Of a stretch of 6,067 nt of DNA, positions 1 through 6,063 are shown in pieces. Within the stretch, counting starts at the first letter, position 1; every line of letters begins with the position of its first letter. The position numbers were made by a program, and so were the translations under genes. Source of the stretch: an uncultured Selenomonadaceae bacterium (GTDB lineage: Bacteria; Bacillota; Negativicutes; Selenomonadales; Selenomonadaceae); assembly GCA_958415865.1 (NCBI GenBank), contig CATYZV010000123.1, positions 1 through 6,067 of the forward strand, given 5' to 3'. A model generated the notes under the pieces. The model was not told the origin of the DNA. It made no database searches and was given only the letters and a program-made list of their open reading frames with translations.

Positions 1-21
1 CATATAAATACACAAGATTAC

Positions 22-27
22 AGGAGG
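22..27 (+). promoter_or_regulatory. Ribosome binding site of the aldolase gene
   Basis: A perfect AGGAGG lies 7 nt before the ATG at 35. It fixes the start codon and suggests strong translation. Only 21 nt precede it in the window, too few to tell whether a promoter or another iol gene lies upstream. Confidence 0.85.
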
Positions 28-34
28 AAGATTC

Positions 35-877
35 ATGCTAGCTAAGTTAGGAGATCTGCTGGGTTCAGTAAAAGATAATACTTATGCCATCGGCTCGTTC
101 AACGTTTCCGACATGGAAATGGCAATGGGGGCTATCAAAGCCGCTGAAACCATGCAGGCACCGATAATCATACAGATTGCAGAAGGCAGACTCAGATATT
201 CCCCTCTTAATATATTAGGCCCCGTCATGATGGCGGCAGCTAAGGCTGCAACAGTGCCCATCGCTGTGCATCTCGATCACGGCGGAACGATGGAAACCAT
301 CAAATTGGCACTGGACCTCGGCTTTACTTCCGTAATGTTCGACGGCTCTAAATATCCGCTCGATGAAAACATCGCCCGCACGAAAGAAGTCATCGCTCTG
401 GCTAAGTCCTACGGTGCAGATGTAGAAGCAGAAATCGGCAAGGTAGGCGGTGCAGAAGGCGATTATAAAGCAGTGGAAATCGCTATCACCAGCGTAGCAG
501 AAGCAAAACGCTTTGCAGAAGAAACGAATGTGGATGCTCTGGCTGTAGCAATCGGCACGGCTCATGGCAATTATAAAGAAACTCCGCATCTGCGCATCGA
601 CCGCCTCAAAGAAATCGCGGCAGAAGTCAAATGCCCGCTCGTGCTACACGGCGGCACCGGCCTCACGGCTCAGGATTTCAGAAACTGCATTGCCGGCGGC
701 ATCAAGAAAATCAATATTGCAACGGCTTCTTATGACAGCGTAGCAAGACGCTTTAAAGAAATAGCCAAAGAACAGCCGGACGCAAATTACTTCACTTTCA
801 GCGACGGTGCAGTAAATGCAACTTGCGAAAACATCATGAAACACATGGAAATTTTCGGTTTGAAAAATAAACTTTAA
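35..877 (+). CDS. iolJ: Class II aldolase, probable 6-phospho-5-dehydro-2-deoxy-D-gluconate aldolase (IolJ-like)
   Basis: Cytosolic zinc-dependent class II aldolase of 280 residues, the usual size for the FbaA/GatY/IolJ family. Family motifs are all present: HLDH at 79-82 (catalytic Asp81, zinc ligand His82), EAEIG at 131-135, GTAHGNY at 174-180 (His177), LHGGTG at 204-209 (His205), and the phosphate-binding INIAT at 226-230. Family members cleave ketose phosphates to dihydroxyacetone phosphate plus an aldehyde. Because iolC and iolD follow directly, the inferred reaction is cleavage of 5-dehydro-2-deoxygluconate 6-phosphate to dihydroxyacetone phosphate and malonate semialdehyde, the IolJ step of inositol breakdown. 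Motifs alone do not exclude fructose- or tagatose-bisphosphate aldolase. The ATG follows AGGAGG (22-27) by 7 nt, so the start is secure. Glu is encoded by GAA; I found no GAG. iolC begins 29 nt downstream, so the two are surely co-transcribed. Confidence 0.87.
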   Translation: MLAKLGDLLGSVKDNTYAIGSFNVSDMEMAMGAIKAAETMQAPIIIQIAEGRLRYSPLNILGPVMMAAAKAATVPIAVHLDHGGTMETIKLALDLGFTSVMFDGSKYPLDENIARTKEVIALAKSYGADVEAEIGKVGGAEGDYKAVEIAITSVAEAKRFAEETNVDALAVAIGTAHGNYKETPHLRIDRLKEIAAEVKCPLVLHGGTGLTAQDFRNCIAGGIKKINIATASYDSVARRFKEIAKEQPDANYFTFSDGAVNATCENIMKHMEIFGLKNKL

Positions 878-906
878 TATAATTCATTTTAAAGGAGAAT
901 ACGGAT

Positions 907-1938
907 ATGGCTTTAGTAGAATTTGATCAGAAAAAACCTATGGATATCGTTTTAATCGGCAGAGCGGCAATTGACTTCAACCCCAACGAACTCAACCGCA
1001 CTCTGGACAAGGTTAGAACCTTCACTATGTACGTAGGCGGCAGCCCGGCAAACATCGCAGTAGGCGTGAACAAGCTCGGCAAAAAAGTAGGCTTCATCGG
1101 TGCTGTTTCTGACGACCAGTTCGGCGACTTCATCATCAATTTCTTCAACGACAGAGGCATCGACACTTCCCAGATCATCCGCGCTAAACATGGCGAAAAA
1201 CTCGGCCTGACTTTCACGGAAATCAAAAGCCCGACTGAAAGCAGCATTCTGATGTACAGAAACATGGCAGCTGACTTCGTCATCAGCCCGGAAGACGTTT
1301 CGGAAGAATACATCGCTCAGAGCAAAATCCTGCTCGTATCCGGTACTGCATTGGCTGAAAGCCCTTCCCGTGAAGCATGCCTGATGGCTATCAACTACGC
1401 TAAAAAACACGGTACAAAAGTAATTTTCGATATCGACTACCGCGAATACAACTGGAGAAGCAAAGCCGATATTGCTGTTTACTATTCCCTCGTAGGCCGC
1501 ATGAGCGACGTTATCATCGGTTCCCGCGAAGAATTCAACCTGACTGAATACCTGCCGGAAGAAAACGATGTAGCAGATTACGAAATCGCTGAAAAATACC
1601 TCAACTACGGCAACCAGATCGTAATCATCAAACACGGCAAAAAAGGTTCTGTTGCTTACGGTGCAGATAAAGAAGCGTATAAAGTTGATTCCTACAAAAT
1701 TAAACTGCTCAAATCCTTCGGCGGCGGCGATGCTTATGCGTCTGCATTCATCTATGGACTGCTCGAAGGCTGGAGCCTGCCCGATTCCCTGCGCCACGGC
1801 ACTGCTCATGCAGCTATGGTCGTTGCAAGCCACAGCTGCTCGGAAGCTATGCAGGATGCTCCCGCTATCGACGCTTTCATCAAAGAACATTCCGCTGAAC
1901 AGGTAATTACTCCTGTGGAATGGAAAATCGTACTGTAA
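907..1938 (+). CDS. iolC: 5-dehydro-2-deoxygluconokinase (PfkB-family sugar kinase)
   Basis: ATP-dependent kinase that makes 5-dehydro-2-deoxygluconate 6-phosphate, the substrate of the aldolase encoded just upstream. It has 343 residues and a complete PfkB (ribokinase) fold. The N-terminal GRAAIDFNPNE (18-28) carries the sugar-binding Asp23 and is IolC-like. The first PfkB signature, YVGGSPANIAVG, is at 42-53. FDIDYREYNW (174-183) is the family's D-x-D-Y-R stretch. The second signature, SFGGGDAYASAF at 270-281, has catalytic Asp275 and reads GGGD where many PfkB kinases have GAGD. The C-terminal SHSCSEAMQDAP (308-319) is also typical of IolC. There is no fused C-terminal DUF2090 aldolase-like domain, unlike the long IolC forms of some bacteria. 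AAAGGAG (891-897) lies 9 nt before the ATG. No terminator follows, so transcription can run on into iolD. Codon use is strongly biased (GAA only for Glu, many C-ending codons), suggesting high expression. Confidence 0.93.
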   Translation: MALVEFDQKKPMDIVLIGRAAIDFNPNELNRTLDKVRTFTMYVGGSPANIAVGVNKLGKKVGFIGAVSDDQFGDFIINFFNDRGIDTSQIIRAKHGEKLGLTFTEIKSPTESSILMYRNMAADFVISPEDVSEEYIAQSKILLVSGTALAESPSREACLMAINYAKKHGTKVIFDIDYREYNWRSKADIAVYYSLVGRMSDVIIGSREEFNLTEYLPEENDVADYEIAEKYLNYGNQIVIIKHGKKGSVAYGADKEAYKVDSYKIKLLKSFGGGDAYASAFIYGLLEGWSLPDSLRHGTAHAAMVVASHSCSEAMQDAPAIDAFIKEHSAEQVITPVEWKIVL

Positions 1939-1956
1939 TTGATTTGAAATAAAAAT

Positions 1957-1974
1957 TTTGCAGATAAGCGCAAA
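1957..1974. repeat. Short gapped inverted repeat after iolC (TTTGC-N8-GCAAA)
   Basis: TTTGC (1957-1961) and GCAAA (1970-1974) form a 5-bp gapped palindrome. It extends to 8 pairs (AAA TTTGC against GCAAATTT, 1953-1977) if one T at 1956 is bulged. It lies about 30 nt upstream of the iolD -10 box and has no T-run after it, so it does not look like a terminator. It could be half of a regulator site, or chance in A/T-rich DNA. Confidence 0.3.
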
Positions 1975-1985
1975 TTTCAGCTGTT

Positions 1986-2075
1986 AAATATCATCCTTAT
2001 GTGTTATAATATAACCACTATATGTTCTAAAGTTGCTCATAATATACTATCTTTGTGCACATGAGGATGATGTTT
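1986..2075. repeat. Long inverted repeat flanking the iolD promoter core
   Basis: The left arm AAATATCATCCTTATGTG (1986-2003) and right arm CACATGAGGATGATGTTT (2058-2075) are reverse complements at 16 of 18 positions. Both differences would be G-U wobbles in RNA. The inner 14 nt (1990-2003 and 2058-2071) differ at only one position. The arms are 54 nt apart, with centres 72 bp apart, close to seven helical turns. The left arm ends next to the -10 box at 2005 and the right arm lies about 40-60 nt inside the iolD leader. It may be a pair of regulator sites that loop, or, in transcripts reading through from iolC, a long RNA stem followed by T's at 2073-2077. Confidence 0.6.
2002..2010 (+). promoter_or_regulatory. 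Probable iolD promoter, extended -10 box
   Basis: TGTTATAAT gives a consensus TATAAT at 2005-2010 with the extended TGn element just before it. The -35 is weak: CTGTTA at 1981-1986 with an 18-nt spacer matches TTGACA at three positions. An extended -10 can compensate for that. Transcription would start near 2017 and leave a leader of about 130 nt before iolD. The 1986-2003 repeat arm fills the spacer, so a protein bound there would block the polymerase. This promoter would allow iolD to be expressed separately from iolJ and iolC. Confidence 0.55.
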
Positions 2076-2127
2076 TTAGAATAAGCTACTGCGGAAACAC
2101 AAAAAATAGAACGGAAATTTTAAATTC

Positions 2128-2134
2128 GGAAGGG
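2128..2134 (+). promoter_or_regulatory. iolD ribosome binding site that decides the start
   Basis: GGAAGGG ends 13 nt before ATG 2148 and only 1 nt before an in-frame TTG at 2136. The TTG is too close to be used, so the ATG is preferred, although its spacing is longer than usual and translation initiation may be weaker than for iolJ. Confidence 0.6.
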
Positions 2135-2147
2135 ATTGAAAAATCTA

Positions 2148-4091
2148 ATGGCAAAAACTATTCGTCTTACCGTAGCTCAGGCTCTGGTAAAATTCTTAAA
2201 CAATCAGTACATCGAATTCGATGGCAAACAGAATAAAATGTTCAAAGGTATTTTCACTATCTTCGGCCACGGCAACGTAATCGGCCTCGGCCAGGCTCTT
2301 GAAGAAGATGCCGGCGACCTCATCGTTCATCAGGGCCGCAACGAACAGGGCATGGCTCTGGCTGCTATGGGCTATGCAAAACAGATGAGAAGAAAACAGA
2401 TCTACGCCTGCACTTCTTCCGTAGGTCCCGGTGCTGCTAATATGGTAACGGCTGCTGCCTGCGCAACCGCAAACTGCATCCCCGTACTCTTTTTGCCGGG
2501 CGATGTCTATGCAACCCGCCAGCCGGACCCCGTACTCCAGCAGATGGAACAGCCGCATGACCTGTCCCTCAGCACCAACGACGCTTTCCGTCCCGTAAGC
2601 AAATACTGGGATAGAATCGTGCGCCCCGAACAGCTCATGACTGCCTGCATCAATGCTATGCGCGTGCTGACCGACCCTGCTGATACCGGTGCTGTAACTC
2701 TGGCTCTGCCGCAGGACACCGAAGGTGAAGCATACGATTATCCGGAATACTTCTTCCAGAAACGCGTTCACCGCATCGAACGCCGCCCGGCAACAAAGCC
2801 GATGATCGAAGACGCTGTCAAAATCATCACCCGCAAGAAAAAACCGATGCTGATCTGCGGCGGCGGTGTAAAATATTCTGAAGCATGGGACGAATTTAAA
2901 GCATTCGCTCACAAATACAACATTCCTTTCGGCGAAACCCAGGCCGGCAAAGGCGTTATCGTTTGGGATGACCCAATGAACATGAACGGTATCGGCGAAA
3001 CGGGCTGCATCGCTGCCAACGAAATCGCTAAACAGGCTGACCTCGTAATCGGTGTCGGCACCAGATACACTGACTTCACCACTTCTTCCAAATGGATTTT
3101 CCAGAATCCTGAAGTTGAATACCTCAATATCAACATTTCCGAATTCCACGCTTACAAACTCGACGGCGTAAAAGTCGTAGCCGATGCTAAAGAAGCTCTG
3201 ACTGCCATCGACGCTGCACTGGAAAAAACCGGCTACAAATCCGGCTACACCACTGAAATCGCAGAAGCTAAAGCTAAATACGCTGCTGAAGTTAAACGCC
3301 TCTACAATGTAGAATACACCGGCAAAGATTTCGTGCCTGAAATCGACGATGCTCTCGACACTGAAAAAGTATTCGCTGAATTCAATAAGATCACCGGTTC
3401 CTTCCTGACTCAGAGCCGCGCACTCGGCATCGTAAACGAAACCATCGGCAAAGACGCTGTAGTAGTAGGTGCTTCCGGCTCCCTGCCCGGCGACCTTCAG
3501 AGAGCATGGTGTGTACACGCTCCGAACACTTACCACGTTGAATACGGCTTCTCCAACATGGGTTATGAAGTAAATGCTGCACTCGGCGTTAAACTGGCTG
3601 AACCCAACAAAGAAGTATACAGCATGGTCGGCGACGGCTCTTACATGATGCTGCACTCCGAACTGCCTACTTCCATCCAGGAACACCAGAAGATCAATGT
3701 CATCCTGATGGACAACATGACTTTCGGCTGCATCAACAACCTCGAAATCGAACACGGCATGGGCAGCTTCGGTACTGAATTCAGATTCAGAAATCCCGAA
3801 ACCGGCAAACTCGACGGCGGCTTCGTACCCGTTGACTTCGCTATGAACGCTGCTTCCTACGGCTGCAAGACCTATAGAGTAACCACTGCTGAAGAACTCA
3901 AGGCAGCTCTTGAAGATGCTAAGAAACAGACTGTTTCTACGCTCATCGACATCAAAGTTCTGCCCAAGACCATGGTTCACGGCTACGGCCACTGGTGGCG
4001 TGTAGGCCAGGCTGCTGTTTCCAAGAAGAAGAGCGTTCAGGATGCTTATGAAGCTCTCCTGAAAGAACTGGCTAAAGCTAGACAGTACTGA
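2148..4091 (+). CDS. iolD: 3D-(3,5/4)-trihydroxycyclohexane-1,2-dione hydrolase (ThDP-dependent)
   Basis: Cytosolic thiamine-diphosphate enzyme that hydrolyses the ring C-C bond of trihydroxycyclohexane-1,2-dione to give 5-deoxy-D-glucuronate. It has 647 residues, the normal IolD length. The N-terminal PYR domain has the catalytic Glu66 in [10 protein letters not shown] (61-70), followed by [15 protein letters not shown] (89-103). The central domain includes the [10 protein letters not shown] stretch (235-244). The C-terminal PP domain has the ThDP/Mg motif beginning GDGSYM (495-500) and closing at DN (522-523), and is followed by FGCINNLE (526-533) and the [10 protein letters not shown] tail (611-620). 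A TTG start at 2136 would add MKNL, but it is 1 nt from the Shine-Dalgarno, so ATG 2148 is chosen. By eye it has no GAG Glu codon. A strong terminator follows, so it is the last gene of the operon; iolB, iolE and iolG do not follow it here. Confidence 0.95.
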   Translation: MAKTIRLTVAQALVKFLNNQYIEFDGKQNKMFKGIFTIFGHGNVIGLGQALEEDAGDLIVHQGRNEQGMALAAMGYAKQMRRKQIYACTSSVGPGAANMVTAAACATANCIPVLFLPGDVYATRQPDPVLQQMEQPHDLSLSTNDAFRPVSKYWDRIVRPEQLMTACINAMRVLTDPADTGAVTLALPQDTEGEAYDYPEYFFQKRVHRIERRPATKPMIEDAVKIITRKKKPMLICGGGVKYSEAWDEFKAFAHKYNIPFGETQAGKGVIVWDDPMNMNGIGETGCIAANEIAKQADLVIGVGTRYTDFTTSSKWIFQNPEVEYLNINISEFHAYKLDGVKVVADAKEALTAIDAALEKTGYKSGYTTEIAEAKAKYAAEVKRLYNVEYTGKDFVPEIDDALDTEKVFAEFNKITGSFLTQSRALGIVNETIGKDAVVVGASGSLPGDLQRAWCVHAPNTYHVEYGFSNMGYEVNAALGVKLAEPNKEVYSMVGDGSYMMLHSELPTSIQEHQKINVILMDNMTFGCINNLEIEHGMGSFGTEFRFRNPETGKLDGGFVPVDFAMNAASYGCKTYRVTTAEELKAALEDAKKQTVSTLIDIKVLPKTMVHGYGHWWRVGQAAVSKKKSVQDAYEALLKELAKARQY

Positions 4092-4140
4092 TCACTAATC
4101 GAATATATCCCATTGGCATTTCAAATATAAACCCCGATTG

Positions 4141-4176
4141 GCTGAATCCTGAAATATGGATTCAGCTTATTTTTTT
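4141..4176 (+). terminator. Rho-independent terminator of the iol operon
   Basis: GCTGAATCC (4141-4149) and GGATTCAGC (4158-4166) form a perfect 9-bp stem with an 8-nt loop. It is followed by TTATTTTTTT (4167-4176). It lies 49 nt after the iolD stop, so the operon ends here. Confidence 0.93.
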
Positions 4177-4190
4177 GTCAAAAATATGAT

Positions 4191-4223
4191 AAAAAATAGA
4201 ACCGCGGCGAAAGCGGTTCTATT
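4191..4223 (-). terminator. Rho-independent terminator of the minus-strand dehydrogenase gene
   Basis: AATAGAACCGC (4195-4205) and GCGGTTCTATT (4213-4223) form a perfect 11-bp stem with a 7-nt loop. On the minus strand it is followed by six T's (A's at 4191-4196). The plus-strand side has no T-run, so it serves the minus-strand gene whose stop lies 26 nt away. Only 14 nt separate it from the iol terminator, giving two dedicated terminators between converging units. Confidence 0.92.
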
Positions 4224-4249
4224 GCTAAAATTATTTATTCAGTTGAATT

Positions 4250-5137
4250 TCACTGCCATTGACCGCGGTAATACTTGATCAAAGCCTGAGTGCCGTTGTC
4301 TTCACAGCCTTCATCAGATAATTGCTGATAGAGTTTTTTCGCCTGCTCCAAACCCGGCAGGTGCAGCTTGAGCTGAGCGGCAGAATCGAGAGCTATCTTC
4401 ATATCCTTGATGAAGTGCTTTACGAAAAAGCCCGGCGCGAAATCATTTTTGAGCATACGCGGCGCGAGATTCGACAGCGACCAAGAACCGGCTGCACCCG
4501 TTGAAATCACATCGAGTACTTTCTGCGGATCAAGACCGCATTTTTCTGCGTAAGCAATCGCTTCACAGACACCCATCATATTGGATGCAATAGCGATCTG
4601 ATTGCACATCTTCGTGTACTGACCACTGCCCGCCTGTCCGAAATAGCAGATGGTCTTGCCCATCGCCTGAAAAATCGGCAGAGCCTTTTCATAAGCCATT
4701 TCATCTCCGCCGACCATGATAGCGAGCGTGCCTTTTTTAGCACCAATATCACCGCCGGATACAGGTGCATCGAGAGCGAACACACCCTTGTCGGACGCTT
4801 CCGTGTAAATACGCTGTGCCAATGAAGGATCTGAAGTCGTCATGTCGATGACAATGCCGCCGCCCTTCATTGTGGTCAGTACACCGTTAGAGCCGAGATA
4901 TATATCTTCCACATCGCGCGGGTAGCCGACCATGGATATCAAAATATCCGCATCCTTTGCCGCCTCAGCAGGAGAAGATGCCCATGCTGCCCCTGCTTCA
5001 AGCAGAAGCTGAGCCTTTTTCTTCGTGCGCGTATAAATCGTCAGCGGATAGCCGGCCTGCATTATATTCAAGATCATACCCGTGCCCATTACTCCGGTGC
5101 CGATGAAAGACACCTTAGGTTTCATTTCCAATCCCAT
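4250..5137 (-). CDS. NAD(P)-dependent 3-hydroxyisobutyrate dehydrogenase-family oxidoreductase (YkwC-like)
   Basis: Beta-hydroxyacid dehydrogenase of 295 residues, the full family length. Such enzymes interconvert 3-hydroxyacids and semialdehydes (3-hydroxyisobutyrate, tartronate semialdehyde or related). The N-terminal Rossmann domain has FIGTGVMGTGM (11-21) with the GxGxxG loop. After strand 2 comes YTRTKKKA (35-42), with Arg37 and three lysines and no acidic residue, which suggests NADPH. DAPVSGG (123-129) is the substrate-binding signature. The catalytic Lys176 lies in GSGQYTKMCNQ (170-180) with Asn179, and Lys244 is in HFIKDM (241-246). The sequence looks closest to Bacillus YkwC by memory; the true substrate is unknown. 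Reduction of malonate semialdehyde from the neighbouring inositol pathway is a possibility, but the gene is convergent and separately terminated. The start at 5137 follows GGAGG (5145-5149) by 7 nt; the Met at 5125 is too far away. Confidence 0.88.
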   Translation of the reverse strand: MGLEMKPKVSFIGTGVMGTGMILNIMQAGYPLTIYTRTKKKAQLLLEAGAAWASSPAEAAKDADILISMVGYPRDVEDIYLGSNGVLTTMKGGGIVIDMTTSDPSLAQRIYTEASDKGVFALDAPVSGGDIGAKKGTLAIMVGGDEMAYEKALPIFQAMGKTICYFGQAGSGQYTKMCNQIAIASNMMGVCEAIAYAEKCGLDPQKVLDVISTGAAGSWSLSNLAPRMLKNDFAPGFFVKHFIKDMKIALDSAAQLKLHLPGLEQAKKLYQQLSDEGCEDNGTQALIKYYRGQWQ

Positions 5138-5171
5138 GAAAAAACCTCCACTATATTATATTAATAGAAAT

Positions 5172-5180
5172 ATCATACCA
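5172..5180 (-). promoter_or_regulatory. Candidate promoter of the dehydrogenase gene (extended -10)
   Basis: On the minus strand TGGTATGAT gives an extended -10 (TGn plus TATGAT). A weak -35, TGGATT (5195-5200), sits 17 nt upstream with three matches to TTGACA. Transcription would start near 5165, leaving about 28 nt of leader with the Shine-Dalgarno intact. A better-looking TATAAT at 5155-5160 is less likely, as transcription from it would start within the Shine-Dalgarno. Without this promoter the gene would depend on readthrough from the YdcF-family gene; I see no terminator in the 71-nt gap. Confidence 0.4.
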
Positions 5181-5208
5181 CGATTCCACATGCTAATCCA
5201 TATACAGA

Positions 5209-6006
5209 TCAAATAGGCCGAGCAAAACGCTCATCCGCTTTTCGCACAAGCTCTGCATACACCTGACTTAAACAGCAAAACGCATCCTCCGCTTCCAGCG
5301 GAATATCCACATGAGCGATGAAGCCTTTCCCATTTGGCCCGTAGCCCTGCGCATCATCCCTCAAGCGCGGAATTTCACCCAGCAGCAGAGAAATATAACG
5401 ATTCATATCCCACATACCAAGTATATCCTCAGCAAATTGCAGCGTACCATCCTTTACAACGGCCTCAGCCTCATAAGCAGCATAATTTATCAGCTGCACA
5501 TCACCCGGCAGATACTTCCTAAAACCAGCATCCATGCGCCGCTGCATAGACGCATCCTGAACAAAAATAATACTGCTAAGCGCAACACCGTTCTTGCGCA
5601 GCAAATCCAGACAAAAAGTGATATTGTTCCCACAGTTCGTAGAGCGCGTCTCCAGATAATCCGCCGTCAAACCGTATTTAAGACGCAGATAACCAGCAAA
5701 ACACTCAGCCTCACTGCGCCCTTCAACCTCCATTTCAGGACAAACAGCCTTGAATTGACCACGCAAACTCTCCGTCGTATGACCCGCACCGCCGACAATC
5801 ATGTACCTTCTAGCCAGATTTCCACGCATCATCCGAGCAAACACATCACCGCCATGAACAATAGAACCGCCGAACAGCACACCCACATCCGCCCTATTAA
5901 TCCCAAACCTTCTAGCCAGACAAGCACCGCTCAACTCATCCAAATCACGACAGCCCAAAAACCTGCCAAGAGTATTAATATAATTAGCAACCTCCGCCAA
6001 CACCAT
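5209..6006 (-). CDS. YdcF-family protein (DUF218 domain)
   Basis: A 265-residue protein resembling E. coli YdcF (266 residues) along its length. It has VLFGGSIVHGGDVFARMM (43-60), the RYMIVGGAGHTTESL segment (67-81), LETRSTNCGNNI (118-129) matching the family's Glu-x-x-Ser-x-Asn motif, and FVQDASMQRRMDAGF (148-162), which fits the domain's second conserved region. There is no signal peptide or membrane segment, so it is probably cytosolic, unlike the membrane-anchored SanA and ElyC relatives. E. coli YdcF is reported to bind S-adenosylmethionine and has a nucleotide-binding type fold; its reaction is unknown and I assign none. A GTG nine bases upstream (6015) lies inside the ribosome site, so the ATG is chosen. 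Codon use differs from the iol genes: six of the eight Glu codons decoded near the N-terminus are GAG. No functional link to inositol breakdown is evident. Confidence 0.82.
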   Translation of the reverse strand: MVLAEVANYINTLGRFLGCRDLDELSGACLARRFGINRADVGVLFGGSIVHGGDVFARMMRGNLARRYMIVGGAGHTTESLRGQFKAVCPEMEVEGRSEAECFAGYLRLKYGLTADYLETRSTNCGNNITFCLDLLRKNGVALSSIIFVQDASMQRRMDAGFRKYLPGDVQLINYAAYEAEAVVKDGTLQFAEDILGMWDMNRYISLLLGEIPRLRDDAQGYGPNGKGFIAHVDIPLEAEDAFCCLSQVYAELVRKADERFARPI

Positions 6007-6012
6007 AACCAA

Positions 6013-6020
6013 CACCTTTC
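6013..6020 (-). promoter_or_regulatory. Ribosome binding site that decides the YdcF start
   Basis: Minus-strand GAAAGGTG ends 6 nt before ATG 6006. The alternative in-frame GTG at 6015 overlaps this site and so cannot be served by it. Confidence 0.65.
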
Positions 6021-6057
6021 TATAAAATCAAATTCCCAGAGAAGCTTTTCCATAAAA

Positions 6058-6063
6058 ATTATA
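6058..6063 (-). promoter_or_regulatory. Candidate -10 box upstream of the YdcF-family gene
   Basis: A consensus TATAAT on the minus strand would start transcription near 6051 and give a leader of about 45 nt. The -35 region lies beyond the window's end, so this rests on the -10 alone in A/T-rich DNA. Confidence 0.35.

Noticed and set aside
952..1890. Long open frames opposite iolC, and likewise opposite iolD (2196-3992)
   Set aside because: They are complements of strongly biased coding genes with clear family motifs; the opposite-strand products show no recognisable domain and have no ribosome sites that I could see.
1963..1977. Possible catabolite-repression (cre) site around AAGCG after iolC
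   Set aside because: The AARCG core is present, but both flanking TG and CA half-site bases are missing.
2033..2236. 67-codon frame in the iolD leader that runs into iolD, possible leader peptide
   Set aside because: It starts with TTG, has no convincing ribosome site, and ends inside iolD in another frame. No run of regulatory codons is visible.
4191..4202. AAAAAATAGAAC repeated at 2101-2112 and 4191-4202
   Set aside because: A 12-nt A-rich match is expected about once by chance in a window of this size, and one copy is part of a terminator.
5155..5160. Consensus TATAAT on the minus strand directly before the dehydrogenase gene
   Set aside because: Transcription from it would begin within the GGAGG ribosome site, so the upstream TGGTATGAT is preferred.
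5931..6053. Minus-strand 40-codon reading frame with one hydrophobic segment (LLIILILLAGFWAVVIW), starting upstream of the YdcF-family gene
   Set aside because: Its ATG has no ribosome site, and about 60% of it overlaps the YdcF start in another frame. The hydrophobic stretch is what G/T-rich codons give when read out of frame.
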